Shown here: in pieces, positions 54,825-61,839 of the stretch
Position numbering within the stretch: position 1 is the stretch's first letter
How the letters are laid out: every line of letters begins with the position of its first letter
NCBI GenBank assembly: GCA_902626725.1
Contig: CACOGI010000002.1
Span: 1-64,000 of the forward strand
Source of the DNA: an uncultured Pelagibacteraceae bacterium
GTDB lineage: Bacteria > Pseudomonadota > Alphaproteobacteria > Pelagibacterales > Pelagibacteraceae
Length of the DNA: 64,000 bases
Direction: 5' to 3'
Notes under the pieces: model-generated
The model's input: the letters and a program-made list of their open reading frames with translations, nothing else
Told to the model about the DNA's origin: nothing
The model's database searches: none
Made by a program: the position numbers and the translations under genes

Positions 54825-55502
54825 TTATTTCTTAATTTTTCCTTGAGATATATTAACATCTCTTTCCAGTTTTCTAACCCACATTGCTGCAGGAATTGAT
54901 AAAGTTAAAAATATAATACCTACTAAGGTATAAGGTTCTAAATATCTATAGTTATAACCGCCGACTGCTGTGGCTGCATGAAACAATTCTGCTACACCGA
55001 TTGTTGATAAAAGAGGTGTGTCTTTAAATATTCCAACTAAATAATTTCCCATTCCAGGAATAGCTATAGGAAATGCTTGAGGAAGAACTATTCTTCTATA
55101 TGTGTAAATTGTAGAAAAATTTAAAGCTCTACAAGCCTCCCATTGTGTTTTTGAAACTCCCTCAAGTGCTCCTCGATATACTTCTGACATATATGTTCCG
55201 AAATGAAGACCAATAGTAATCATTCCACATACCCAGGCTGATAATGTAATACCAAACTGCGGTAAAACGAAATATACAAAAAACAATTGTATTAGTAATG
55301 GAGTTGATCTTATAAACTCTACTATTTCTCTATTAACCCAGTTAAAAATTTTAGAAGGTGTTCTTTGTGCTAATAAAAAAAATAATCCAACAATTAAGGC
55401 AATCATATAACCTACTCCAGCCGCAATAATAGTATTCAATGTTGCAATTGCCATTTGTGGCAATATTTCGTAAGTAAAATCCCATCTCCAACCCATTTCC
55501 AT
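54825..55502 (-). CDS. ehuD: Amino-acid/ectoine ABC transporter permease (EhuD type)
   Basis: The 225-residue protein has five membrane segments and the PAAT permease EAA-like loop GALEGVSKTQWEACRALNFSTIYTYRRIVLPQAFPIAIPGMGNYLVG. VEFIRSTPLLIQLFFVYFVLPQFGI is the standard first half. It pairs with the other permease encoded 3 bases upstream, with the ATPase following 3 bases downstream, so the expression is tightly joined. Confidence 0.88.
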   Translation of the reverse strand: MEMGWRWDFTYEILPQMAIATLNTIIAAGVGYMIALIVGLFFLLAQRTPSKIFNWVNREIVEFIRSTPLLIQLFFVYFVLPQFGITLSAWVCGMITIGLHFGTYMSEVYRGALEGVSKTQWEACRALNFSTIYTYRRIVLPQAFPIAIPGMGNYLVGIFKDTPLLSTIGVAELFHAATAVGGYNYRYLEPYTLVGIIFLTLSIPAAMWVRKLERDVNISQGKIKK

Positions 55503-55505
55503 AAT

Positions 55506-56177
55506 TTAAATTTTTTCCTTTCCAACTTTTCTAGCTGCTAAAACTTCTAACCATCTTAAAAATGGAACCAATGCAAATCTAGCCATTATGTAATAAATAA
55601 GTAATGCTGTTCCAAAACATTGTGCTGATAACCAAGTTATAGAGTTAATTTGTTTTGCTTCAAAAGTAAGATCAACCACAGTAACCAAAGCTACCAATGC
55701 GGTAGCTTTTAATAATTCTACAGTTAAATTTGCTGCTGGTGGTAATATTATTGGAAAGATTTGAGGAATTATAATCCTTTTAATTCTTTTTGCTGGAGTA
55801 AAATTTAATGAATGGGCTGCCTCCCATTGTCCTTTGGGTACTGCGAGTATTCCAGCTCTAACTATTTCAGCTCCATATGCTCCAAAATTTAAACCTAAAG
55901 CCACTACACCTGCAGTGAAAGCCTCTAATGATATTCCAAAAAAAGGTAAAACATAATAAGCCCAAAATAATTGTACCAAAAGAGATGTTCCTCTAAAAAA
56001 TTCTATATATACAGTTGCAGTACCTTGTATTACTGGATTTTTTGAAAGCCTCATCAAACCGAATATCATAGAAATGACTACATAAAGAATCATTGAACAA
56101 ATGAGAACCTTAACAGTTGTTACTGTTCCAAGTAAAAGAGTTATTCCATGTTCATTTAAAAATTCAAAATATGTCAA
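55506..56177 (-). CDS. ehuC: Amino-acid/ectoine ABC transporter permease (EhuC type)
   Basis: A 223-residue permease homologous to the one following: VYIEFFRGTSLLVQLFWAYYVLPFFGI and the EAA loop RAGILAVPKGQWEAAHSLNFTPAKRIKRIIIPQIFPIILPPAANL. The gene lies downstream of the binding-protein gene across a strong intercistronic hairpin. Start ATG at 56177. Confidence 0.88.
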   Translation of the reverse strand: MTYFEFLNEHGITLLLGTVTTVKVLICSMILYVVISMIFGLMRLSKNPVIQGTATVYIEFFRGTSLLVQLFWAYYVLPFFGISLEAFTAGVVALGLNFGAYGAEIVRAGILAVPKGQWEAAHSLNFTPAKRIKRIIIPQIFPIILPPAANLTVELLKATALVALVTVVDLTFEAKQINSITWLSAQCFGTALLIYYIMARFALVPFLRWLEVLAARKVGKEKI

Positions 56178-56198
56178 AGTAATACCTTTAAATTTTAA

Positions 56199-56228
56199 AA
56201 ACCAGGCAACACTTAAGTTGCCTGGTTT
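56199..56228 (-). terminator. Intercistronic hairpin (attenuator) between ehuB and ehuC
   Basis: aaaccaggcaac and gttgcctggttt make a perfect 12-base-pair stem with a 6-base loop, and on the minus strand it ends in ggtttttaaaattt, so it can act as a partial terminator after the binding-protein gene. Confidence 0.85.
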
Positions 56229-56253
56229 AATTTTTTAAATAAATAAATATTTA

Positions 56254-57099
56254 TTATTTAGTTGAGCAAGCCCACTCTGTACTCATGTCTGGTGGAGGAA
56301 GTTGAGCTTTATCGTAACCATACTCACCAGCTCTCTTTAACATTTTACTAGGATTTGCCATAACCTTAGCTAAAGCAGCATTAAATGCCTCTCTAAACTT
56401 GTCATCAGTTTTTCTGAAACCAATTCCCACAACATTTAAAGTTTCTTTTGGCATTAATTTTGGATCAGTTACCTCAAACTTACCATTAGTTTTCTTTTCA
56501 TGCTCTTTTGCACCAAAAAAAGTTTGCACTGCAACATCTGCTCTTCCAGCTTTCATGGCTGCTAAAATACCAACTTCACCTTCAACTAAGAGCATTTGAC
56601 TATCTGGCACACCATATTTTTTAGCGGCCTCTACAGTATTAAAACCTGTACCTGTAACCAATTTAGCTCCAGTTTTTATAACATCAGCATAATTGTTAAT
56701 ATTTTTTGGATTTCCTTTTGGCACTAGCATTGCATCACCAAACACGCCTATAGGATCTGAAAAATCCATGTTCGCACATCTACTTTTTAAGATATACATT
56801 CCACCAGTAATCATATCTGCACGGTCTGCATTTAATCCTGGAATTAATCCTGACCATTCAAAAACTTTTGTTTCATGCTCAGTTATACCCATTTCTTCTA
56901 GAACGGTTAAAGCTATCATGTTAACAAACCCTAAAGCCTCACCGCCATCTCCAGCATAAGCCCAAGGCACCGCTGTTCCAAAACCAAGTCTTAGTTTGTG
57001 TCCATCTGCAAGTCTTTCTGTAAGAGTTTTCGCATTTACAGAAGAAATTGAAAAAAGAAGCACAAGCAAAACTGTCAATGATTTAATTGATCTCATCAT
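56254..57099 (-). CDS. ehuB: Ectoine/amino-acid ABC transporter substrate-binding protein (EhuB type)
   Basis: The 281-residue periplasmic protein has a signal peptide ending at VNA-K. The pattern LGFGTAVPWAYAGDGGEALGFVNMIALTVLEEMGI, EWSGLIPGLNADRADMITGGMYILKSRCANMDFSDPI and GNPKNINNYADV is that of EhuB-type ectoine/hydroxyectoine binding proteins. The ligand pocket cannot be judged by eye, and a related zwitterion or amino acid is possible. A strong ribosome-binding site (aaaggggaaac) precedes the ATG. No eut (ectoine use) genes are in the window. Confidence 0.8.
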   Translation of the reverse strand: MMRSIKSLTVLLVLLFSISSVNAKTLTERLADGHKLRLGFGTAVPWAYAGDGGEALGFVNMIALTVLEEMGITEHETKVFEWSGLIPGLNADRADMITGGMYILKSRCANMDFSDPIGVFGDAMLVPKGNPKNINNYADVIKTGAKLVTGTGFNTVEAAKKYGVPDSQMLLVEGEVGILAAMKAGRADVAVQTFFGAKEHEKKTNGKFEVTDPKLMPKETLNVVGIGFRKTDDKFREAFNAALAKVMANPSKMLKRAGEYGYDKAQLPPPDMSTEWACSTK

Positions 57100-57171
57100 G
57101 TTTCCCCTTTGTTGATTTTATGAAATATTAAATCAAAAATAGACGTAAAAGTATAGCTGAAAAAATTACAA

Positions 57172-57975
57172 TCAAGAGTTGATTAATTCATTTATTATAA
57201 TTTCATCATCAATACTTACTTTGCCATCTTCTAAAGCTGTAAGATAAATACCCATATCGAAATGATTGAATGTTTTTTTCAAAGATTTTAATAAATCCAG
57301 ACTATTGTCATCTGTGTTTGGCTTCAAATTGATTGCTACACATCTGGGAATATTTTTTTCAACTTTAAAAGAAATATTATTAATCTTAATAATTTTTCCA
57401 ATCCAGTTACGCTCCTCCCACGCATCAATTCCATTAACATAAATATTTCCTCTAAATCTTTGAGCTTCAATTTTTTGGTTTGTTTTGTTTTGAAAATCTT
57501 CAATGCTTTTAATATTAATGAGAGATATAGAATGAGTTAAAACAGTCTTGTTTGATATTGATGTATCAAAAAAAGGGAGATCTTTATTTTTCATCAAAAA
57601 CAATGGTTTTTGAAGAGATTTCTCTAATTCTAAAAATTTATCTGAAAGCAGCTCATATTCACTTAATTCATCACTATTAATTGTTATGATCTCATTATTT
57701 CTTTGAGTTAATGTCAGTTTATTTTTATCTAATATAAAATTATACTTGTTTAAAGAAGGTGAGTTTTTTAGAGTTAAAATTTTATTCCATTTACCTCTTC
57801 TTTCATCAAGATTTTTTTCAAACAGCTGTGCTTGATTTTGATCTAAACCTTTAGAAAATGCAAAAATTCTATCCCCAACAATTCCAATATTCTTTTTAAT
57901 TTCACAACTTTTAACATTCTGAAAAGAAATAGATTTTACAGGACAGTAACTTATTGAAGAAATTGAAACACTCAT
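57172..57975 (-). CDS. MOSC-domain protein
   Basis: The 267-residue protein has a MOSC N-terminal beta-barrel (ISSISYCPVKSISFQNVKSCEIKKNIGIVGDRIFAF) and the MOSC domain with RFRGNIYVNGIDAWEERNWIGKIIKINNISFKVEKNIPRCVAINLKPNT; the conserved Cys in IPRCVA binds the molybdenum cofactor or sulfur in relatives (MOCOS C-terminus, mARC, YcbX). It may be a small molybdoenzyme or sulfur carrier. moeA at 10.4 kb shows that the cofactor is made. It is divergent from the PhyH gene with only 16 bases between the start codons. Confidence 0.82.
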   Translation of the reverse strand: MSVSISSISYCPVKSISFQNVKSCEIKKNIGIVGDRIFAFSKGLDQNQAQLFEKNLDERRGKWNKILTLKNSPSLNKYNFILDKNKLTLTQRNNEIITINSDELSEYELLSDKFLELEKSLQKPLFLMKNKDLPFFDTSISNKTVLTHSISLINIKSIEDFQNKTNQKIEAQRFRGNIYVNGIDAWEERNWIGKIIKINNISFKVEKNIPRCVAINLKPNTDDNSLDLLKSLKKTFNHFDMGIYLTALEDGKVSIDDEIIINELINS

Positions 57976-57991
57976 ATAATCTCTAGATAAT

Positions 57992-58819
57992 ATGTCTTAT
58001 CTTTCCTCAAATCAACTCAAACAGTATATGGATGAGGGATTTGTTTCTCCAATAAATATTTTTTCAAAAGAAAAGGCAAAAGAAATTAGAAACGAAATTG
58101 AACTTATTGAAAAAAAAATACCAGGAGAATTAGATGAGTCAGGAAGATATAATGCCCATTTGATATCTCCTTTATTAGATGAAGTAACTCATAATTCAAA
58201 AATTTTAGATGCAGTTCAAAGTTTGATAGGTGAAAACATTCTTGTTTGTGGAACAACTTTGTTTATTAAAAATCCAAATGAAAAAGGATTTGTAAGCTAT
58301 CATCAAGATGCAAAATATATTGGTTTAGAACCATACAATTGGGTCACGGCTTGGGTTGCCATTACTGATTCAAATGAAAAAAATGGATGTATGAGAATGT
58401 GGTCAGGCTCTCATAAAGATAATTTAAAAGAACACGACCAGAAATTTAATGAGGGAAACTTATTAACTAGAGGGCAAACTGTTAAAAATGTACCAAAACA
58501 GAAAACTACTCCTTTAATTTTAGAAGCTGGACAAATGTCACTTCACCATCCAACTGTTGTTCATGGCTCAGACTTAAACAAAAGTAATGATAGAAGAATT
58601 GGTTTTGTAATTCAGAGCTATATTGGGACAAATGTTAAACAAGTTTTAGGTAAAAATAGCGTTCAACTTGCACGGGGAGTTGATGAATTTAATTACCATG
58701 AAAAAATTGGTAGACCTCAAAATTTATTGGATACAAAAGATATTGAACTGAAAAAACTAGAAAATGATAATCTTCAGGAAATTTTTTATAAAGGTTCAGA
58801 TAAAAAAGGGAAATTTTAA
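57992..58819 (+). CDS. Phytanoyl-CoA dioxygenase (PhyH) family oxygenase
   Basis: Fe(II)/2-oxoglutarate-dependent oxygenases of this family hydroxylate small molecules. The metal triad is His-x-Asp in SYHQDAKYIG and the distal His in LHHPTVVHGSDLNKSNDRRIGFVIQSYI, where an Arg for 2-oxoglutarate follows. At 275 residues it is typical. EctD, an ectoine hydroxylase, is also a PhyH protein, but the sequence lacks the EctD FHSDFETWHVEDGMP signature, so I do not call it that. The substrate is unknown. Its start is 16 bases from that of the divergent MOSC gene. Confidence 0.85.
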   Translation: MSYLSSNQLKQYMDEGFVSPINIFSKEKAKEIRNEIELIEKKIPGELDESGRYNAHLISPLLDEVTHNSKILDAVQSLIGENILVCGTTLFIKNPNEKGFVSYHQDAKYIGLEPYNWVTAWVAITDSNEKNGCMRMWSGSHKDNLKEHDQKFNEGNLLTRGQTVKNVPKQKTTPLILEAGQMSLHHPTVVHGSDLNKSNDRRIGFVIQSYIGTNVKQVLGKNSVQLARGVDEFNYHEKIGRPQNLLDTKDIELKKLENDNLQEIFYKGSDKKGKF

Positions 58820-59446
58820 TTAAAGTTTTGGAATCTTTGAGCCATTTTTATAAAGATCATAGCCTTTAATAACCGCATCACGACTGGCAATATCTAAGTA
58901 CCACCGGGAAAGATTTTTAAATTTCTTAAGCCCTATATCATGCCACTCATGTCTTGCAATCCATGGCCACGTTGCAATGTCAGCTATAGAGTATTTTTCC
59001 CCAGCAAGATATTTTGAGTTTTTTAAACGATTATCAAGATCTTGATAAATTTTTTTTGTAATCTTAAAATATCTTTCTTCACCAAATTCACTCTTACCAG
59101 AATTGTAATGATGAAATTGATGGTGTTGACCTATCATAGGACCAACATATCCCATTTGTGCCATCAACCATTGATTTATTTTAAGTCTATTTTCTTTATT
59201 ATAAAACTTTCCACTCTTTTCACCTAAATACATTAAGATTGCACCAGATTCAAAAATGGTCTCATTGTTATCATGATCAATAATTACTGGTATCTTACTG
59301 AATGGACTTATCTTTACAAATTCTGGTTTGAATTGTTCTCCGTTAGACAAATCTATTTTAGAAAGTTTGTATTTATATTTAATTTCCTCAAGCATGATAC
59401 TTATTTTTTTACCATTAGGAGTATCAGCTGAGAGTAGCTCAATCAC
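58820..59446 (-). CDS. Glutathione S-transferase family protein
   Basis: A 208-residue protein with an N-terminal thioredoxin-like domain (IELLSADTPNGKKISIMLEEIKYKY, KISPFSKIPVIIDHD, IFESGAILMYLGEKSGKFY) and the C-terminal helical domain with GEKYSIADIATWPWIARHEW. It resembles the YfcG/YghU-type Ure2-like GSTs that act as disulfide-bond reductases; this subtype is inference. It converges with the PhyH gene (no gap) and overlaps the reductase gene upstream by 8 bases. Confidence 0.88.
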   Translation of the reverse strand: MIELLSADTPNGKKISIMLEEIKYKYKLSKIDLSNGEQFKPEFVKISPFSKIPVIIDHDNNETIFESGAILMYLGEKSGKFYNKENRLKINQWLMAQMGYVGPMIGQHHQFHHYNSGKSEFGEERYFKITKKIYQDLDNRLKNSKYLAGEKYSIADIATWPWIARHEWHDIGLKKFKNLSRWYLDIASRDAVIKGYDLYKNGSKIPKL

Positions 59447-60458
59447 TTTTTACACCAAGACGATCTTTGATTGTTTTGGAAGAAGTCGTAAATTCAAATC
59501 TATATTTTTCATTTGGTCTTGCTAATTTAAAGCACGCTCTTGCTGCTAAGGCTCCTTCATGAAAACCTGATAGAATAAGTTTTAATTTACCAGGATAGCT
59601 GCATATATCACCCACAGCATAAATACCTTTTTGATTTGTCTCAAACTTTTCTGTATCTACTTCAATCGTTTTTTTATCAATATTTAGCCCCCAGTTTGCT
59701 ATCGGACCAAGCTGCATAATTAATCCAAAAAACCCTAACGCATAATCTGTCTTTAGAGTTTTGATCTCTTTATCATCGTTCTTAATATCAATACTCTCTA
59801 ATTGGTCACCACCCTTTATGGAGCTCATTTGATATTTTGTATAAAGATTTATTTTTCCATCTTTTGCAAGTTCATGTACTTTATCGACAGTTGCCTGAGC
59901 ACCCCTAAAATCATCTCTTCTATGAACTAAATTTACCTTTGAGTTTTTTGATAACTCTACTGCCCAATCCAAAGCACTATCTCCACCACCAAATATTGTT
60001 ACTGTCTTCCCCTTAAATATACTTTTATCTTTAATTGAATAAAGAACTGATTTATTCTCAAATTTTTCACACTCTTTAACAGGAAATTTTCTCGGTTCAA
60101 ATGATCCAACCCCACCAGCTATAATTACATTTGGAGTTTGAAATGTTGTACCGTTATTTGTTTTAACAATCCAGTTATCTCCCTCTTTTTTCACCTCATC
60201 TACTCTTTCACTTAAATGAAATTTAATATTAAAAGGTTTTATTTGATTAATTAAGTTGTTAGTTAATTCCCCTCCAGTACATTCTGGTACAGCAGGAATA
60301 TCATAAATTGGTTTATCTGGATAAAGCTCAATGCATTGACCTCCAATTTTATCTAAATTATCTACAATCTCACAATTAAGACCAATCAACTTTAATTGAT
60401 GAGCTGTAAATAAACCTGTGGGTCCAGCTCCGATAATTAATGCATCTGTTTTATTCAT
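59439..60458 (-). CDS. Ferredoxin-NADP+ reductase, thioredoxin-reductase-like
   Basis: The 339-residue flavoprotein has the FAD motif DALIIGAGPTGLFTAHQLK, IGGQCIELYPDKPIYDIPAVP, the NADPH motif VTIFGGGDSALDWAVEL and GIYAVGDICSYPGKLKLILSGFHEGALAA. It lacks a redox CxxC, so it belongs to the YumC/FNR type rather than thioredoxin reductase. It very likely reduces or oxidises the 2Fe-2S ferredoxin whose gene ends one base before its own start codon. Confidence 0.9.
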   Translation of the reverse strand: MNKTDALIIGAGPTGLFTAHQLKLIGLNCEIVDNLDKIGGQCIELYPDKPIYDIPAVPECTGGELTNNLINQIKPFNIKFHLSERVDEVKKEGDNWIVKTNNGTTFQTPNVIIAGGVGSFEPRKFPVKECEKFENKSVLYSIKDKSIFKGKTVTIFGGGDSALDWAVELSKNSKVNLVHRRDDFRGAQATVDKVHELAKDGKINLYTKYQMSSIKGGDQLESIDIKNDDKEIKTLKTDYALGFFGLIMQLGPIANWGLNIDKKTIEVDTEKFETNQKGIYAVGDICSYPGKLKLILSGFHEGALAARACFKLARPNEKYRFEFTTSSKTIKDRLGVKSD

Positions 60459-60779
60459 TTAACTTTGTTTAGATGGTATGCTGACTGTTAGACCATCTAA
60501 TTCATCCGAAATTATTATTTGGCAACTTAGCCTGCTATTTTTTTTTGGTTCAAATGCCATATCTAACATATCTTCTTCACCATCTTCTTTTGGTTTTATT
60601 TTATCAAACCAATCATCATTAACATACACGTGACATGTCGCACACGCCATCCCTCCTCCACAATCTGCGTCAATACCCGGAATATCGTTTTGAACAGCCC
60701 CTTCCATTACGGTTAAGCCATTTTGAACTTCAACAGTATGAATTTGATTGTCGGATGTAACATAAGTTATTTTTGCCAT
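60459..60779 (-). CDS. 2Fe-2S ferredoxin, adrenodoxin type
   Basis: A 106-residue ferredoxin with the cluster ligands in [17 protein letters not shown] and [10 protein letters not shown], the C-x5-C-x2-C...C pattern of the adrenodoxin class. The ORF track starts at 60827, but [14 protein letters not shown] at 60779 is the family start and the preceding sequence is the proteorhodopsin terminator region. It pairs with the reductase downstream and can feed oxygenases or cluster assembly. The partner enzyme is unknown. Confidence 0.92.
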   Translation of the reverse strand: MAKITYVTSDNQIHTVEVQNGLTVMEGAVQNDIPGIDADCGGGMACATCHVYVNDDWFDKIKPKEDGEEDMLDMAFEPKKNSRLSCQIIISDELDGLTVSIPSKQS

Positions 60780-60806
60780 GATTGTTATATAGTTATACAA
60801 AAAAAT

Positions 60807-60836
60807 AGGGCAAGTATGTGAAAACATACTCGCCCT
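60807..60836 (-). terminator. Intrinsic terminator after proteorhodopsin
   Basis: On the minus strand agggcgagtatg pairs with catacttgccct around a 6-base loop, one mismatch, followed by attttttt. This is one of the best terminators in the window, and it separates the rhodopsin gene from the ferredoxin genes. Confidence 0.9.
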
Positions 60837-60859
60837 AAAATTATTTAATTACTTAGTAA

Positions 60860-61630
60860 TTATCTGCTTCTTGCACCAGCTGAACTTACTGCAGCAGCCC
60901 AGATTACTAGACCGAATGCAATTTTGTTTATAAAGTCAGCTAAGTTGTAAACAACGTTAAGTGAGTTAGCATCTACACCACCAGTTAGGTAACCAAATAC
61001 GTAACCTAATGGGTAAATAGCCCAACCTACAGTAACAATCATTCTCATTGCACTGAACGCAGTTACTAGAGCTTTGTTTCCGCTCTTAGCAGCAGCTTTA
61101 CCAGCTTCACCTGAGAATACTTCATAAAGAATGTATACCCAACCAGCCATACCGATTATGAAACCAAGTGTAGCGTTGATGTATCCTGCTTCTCCTAAGT
61201 ATCCACCGATTAACATTACTAATGAACCAATTAACAATCTCCAGAATATTCCAGAGTTTGCTTTTCTTACAGCTACTAGAATTAAATAGAATTCTATCAT
61301 CTGTAGTGGCACAGTAATTAACCAGTCAATATATCTATATACTGTTGGTGAGTCGCCAGTTGTTACCCAAACATCTCTCATGTACATGTAGTGGATAAAA
61401 GCGATACCAGTTACTAGACCTGCAACAGTTACTGACGTTTTCCAGCCAGGAGCAACAGTGCTTCTTTCCATGAAGAAGAACGCTGTAGCTGCCAACATAC
61501 CCATTGAAATTACCCAAAAAGATATTCCAACAAAGTCATCTTGAGCTAACATAGCGGTCGCAGCGTTTGCTACACCAGTCACACCAATTAAAGCAGCAAC
61601 TGTAAGAGCAAACAATTTAAGTTTTTTCAT
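60860..61630 (-). CDS. Proteorhodopsin, blue-absorbing proton pump type
   Basis: The 256-residue protein has a signal peptide (to about residue 23), seven membrane helices and retinal-binding Lys236 in NLADFINKIAFG. The proton acceptor is Asp102 in RYIDWLITVP, the donor Glu113 (IEFYLIL), and His80 (FIHYMYMRD) matches the His that tunes the acceptor. The tuning residue, position 105 of the green form, is Gln here (Gln110), which means blue absorption. It pumps protons out in light. A strong ribosome-binding site (gagggag) precedes the ATG, followed upstream by two inverted repeats. No retinal synthesis genes are in the window. Confidence 0.97.
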   Translation of the reverse strand: MKKLKLFALTVAALIGVTGVANAATAMLAQDDFVGISFWVISMGMLAATAFFFMERSTVAPGWKTSVTVAGLVTGIAFIHYMYMRDVWVTTGDSPTVYRYIDWLITVPLQMIEFYLILVAVRKANSGIFWRLLIGSLVMLIGGYLGEAGYINATLGFIIGMAGWVYILYEVFSGEAGKAAAKSGNKALVTAFSAMRMIVTVGWAIYPLGYVFGYLTGGVDANSLNVVYNLADFINKIAFGLVIWAAAVSSAGARSR

Positions 61631-61658
61631 AAAAAACTCCCTCTTTAGTTAGTTTTTA

Positions 61659-61694
61659 TTAGTTTATATAAACTAAGCTTAGGCTTCCCTAAGC
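61659..61694 (-). promoter_or_regulatory. Proteorhodopsin promoter region with two adjacent inverted repeats
   Basis: ttagtttatataaactaa (61659-61676) is a perfect 18-base palindrome, and directly beside it gcttaggcttccctaagc (61677-61694) is a 7-base-pair stem with a 4-base loop. On the minus strand ttgctt followed after 18 bases by tttata is a possible -35/-10 pair, so the repeats would lie over the promoter and could be an operator. Confidence 0.6.
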
Positions 61695-61839
61695 AAAAGT
61701 TGTGGGTTAATAACAAATATAAAAAGATAAATGAAGTCAAAATTAGCATTAATAAGCATTGATTTTACTTGTTTTTTAAAATTAAATACAATTTGTGATT
61801 TAAAAACCACAATAAAAACAACGCCGAATCAAAATTGAT

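Noticed and set aside
57992-58819. PhyH gene as ectoine hydroxylase EctD, given the Ehu-type transporter nearby
   Set aside because: The EctD signature sequence is missing and the two loci are not in one operon.
61335-61517. 60-aa minus-strand ORF inside proteorhodopsin
   Set aside because: Out-of-frame shadow of a certain gene.
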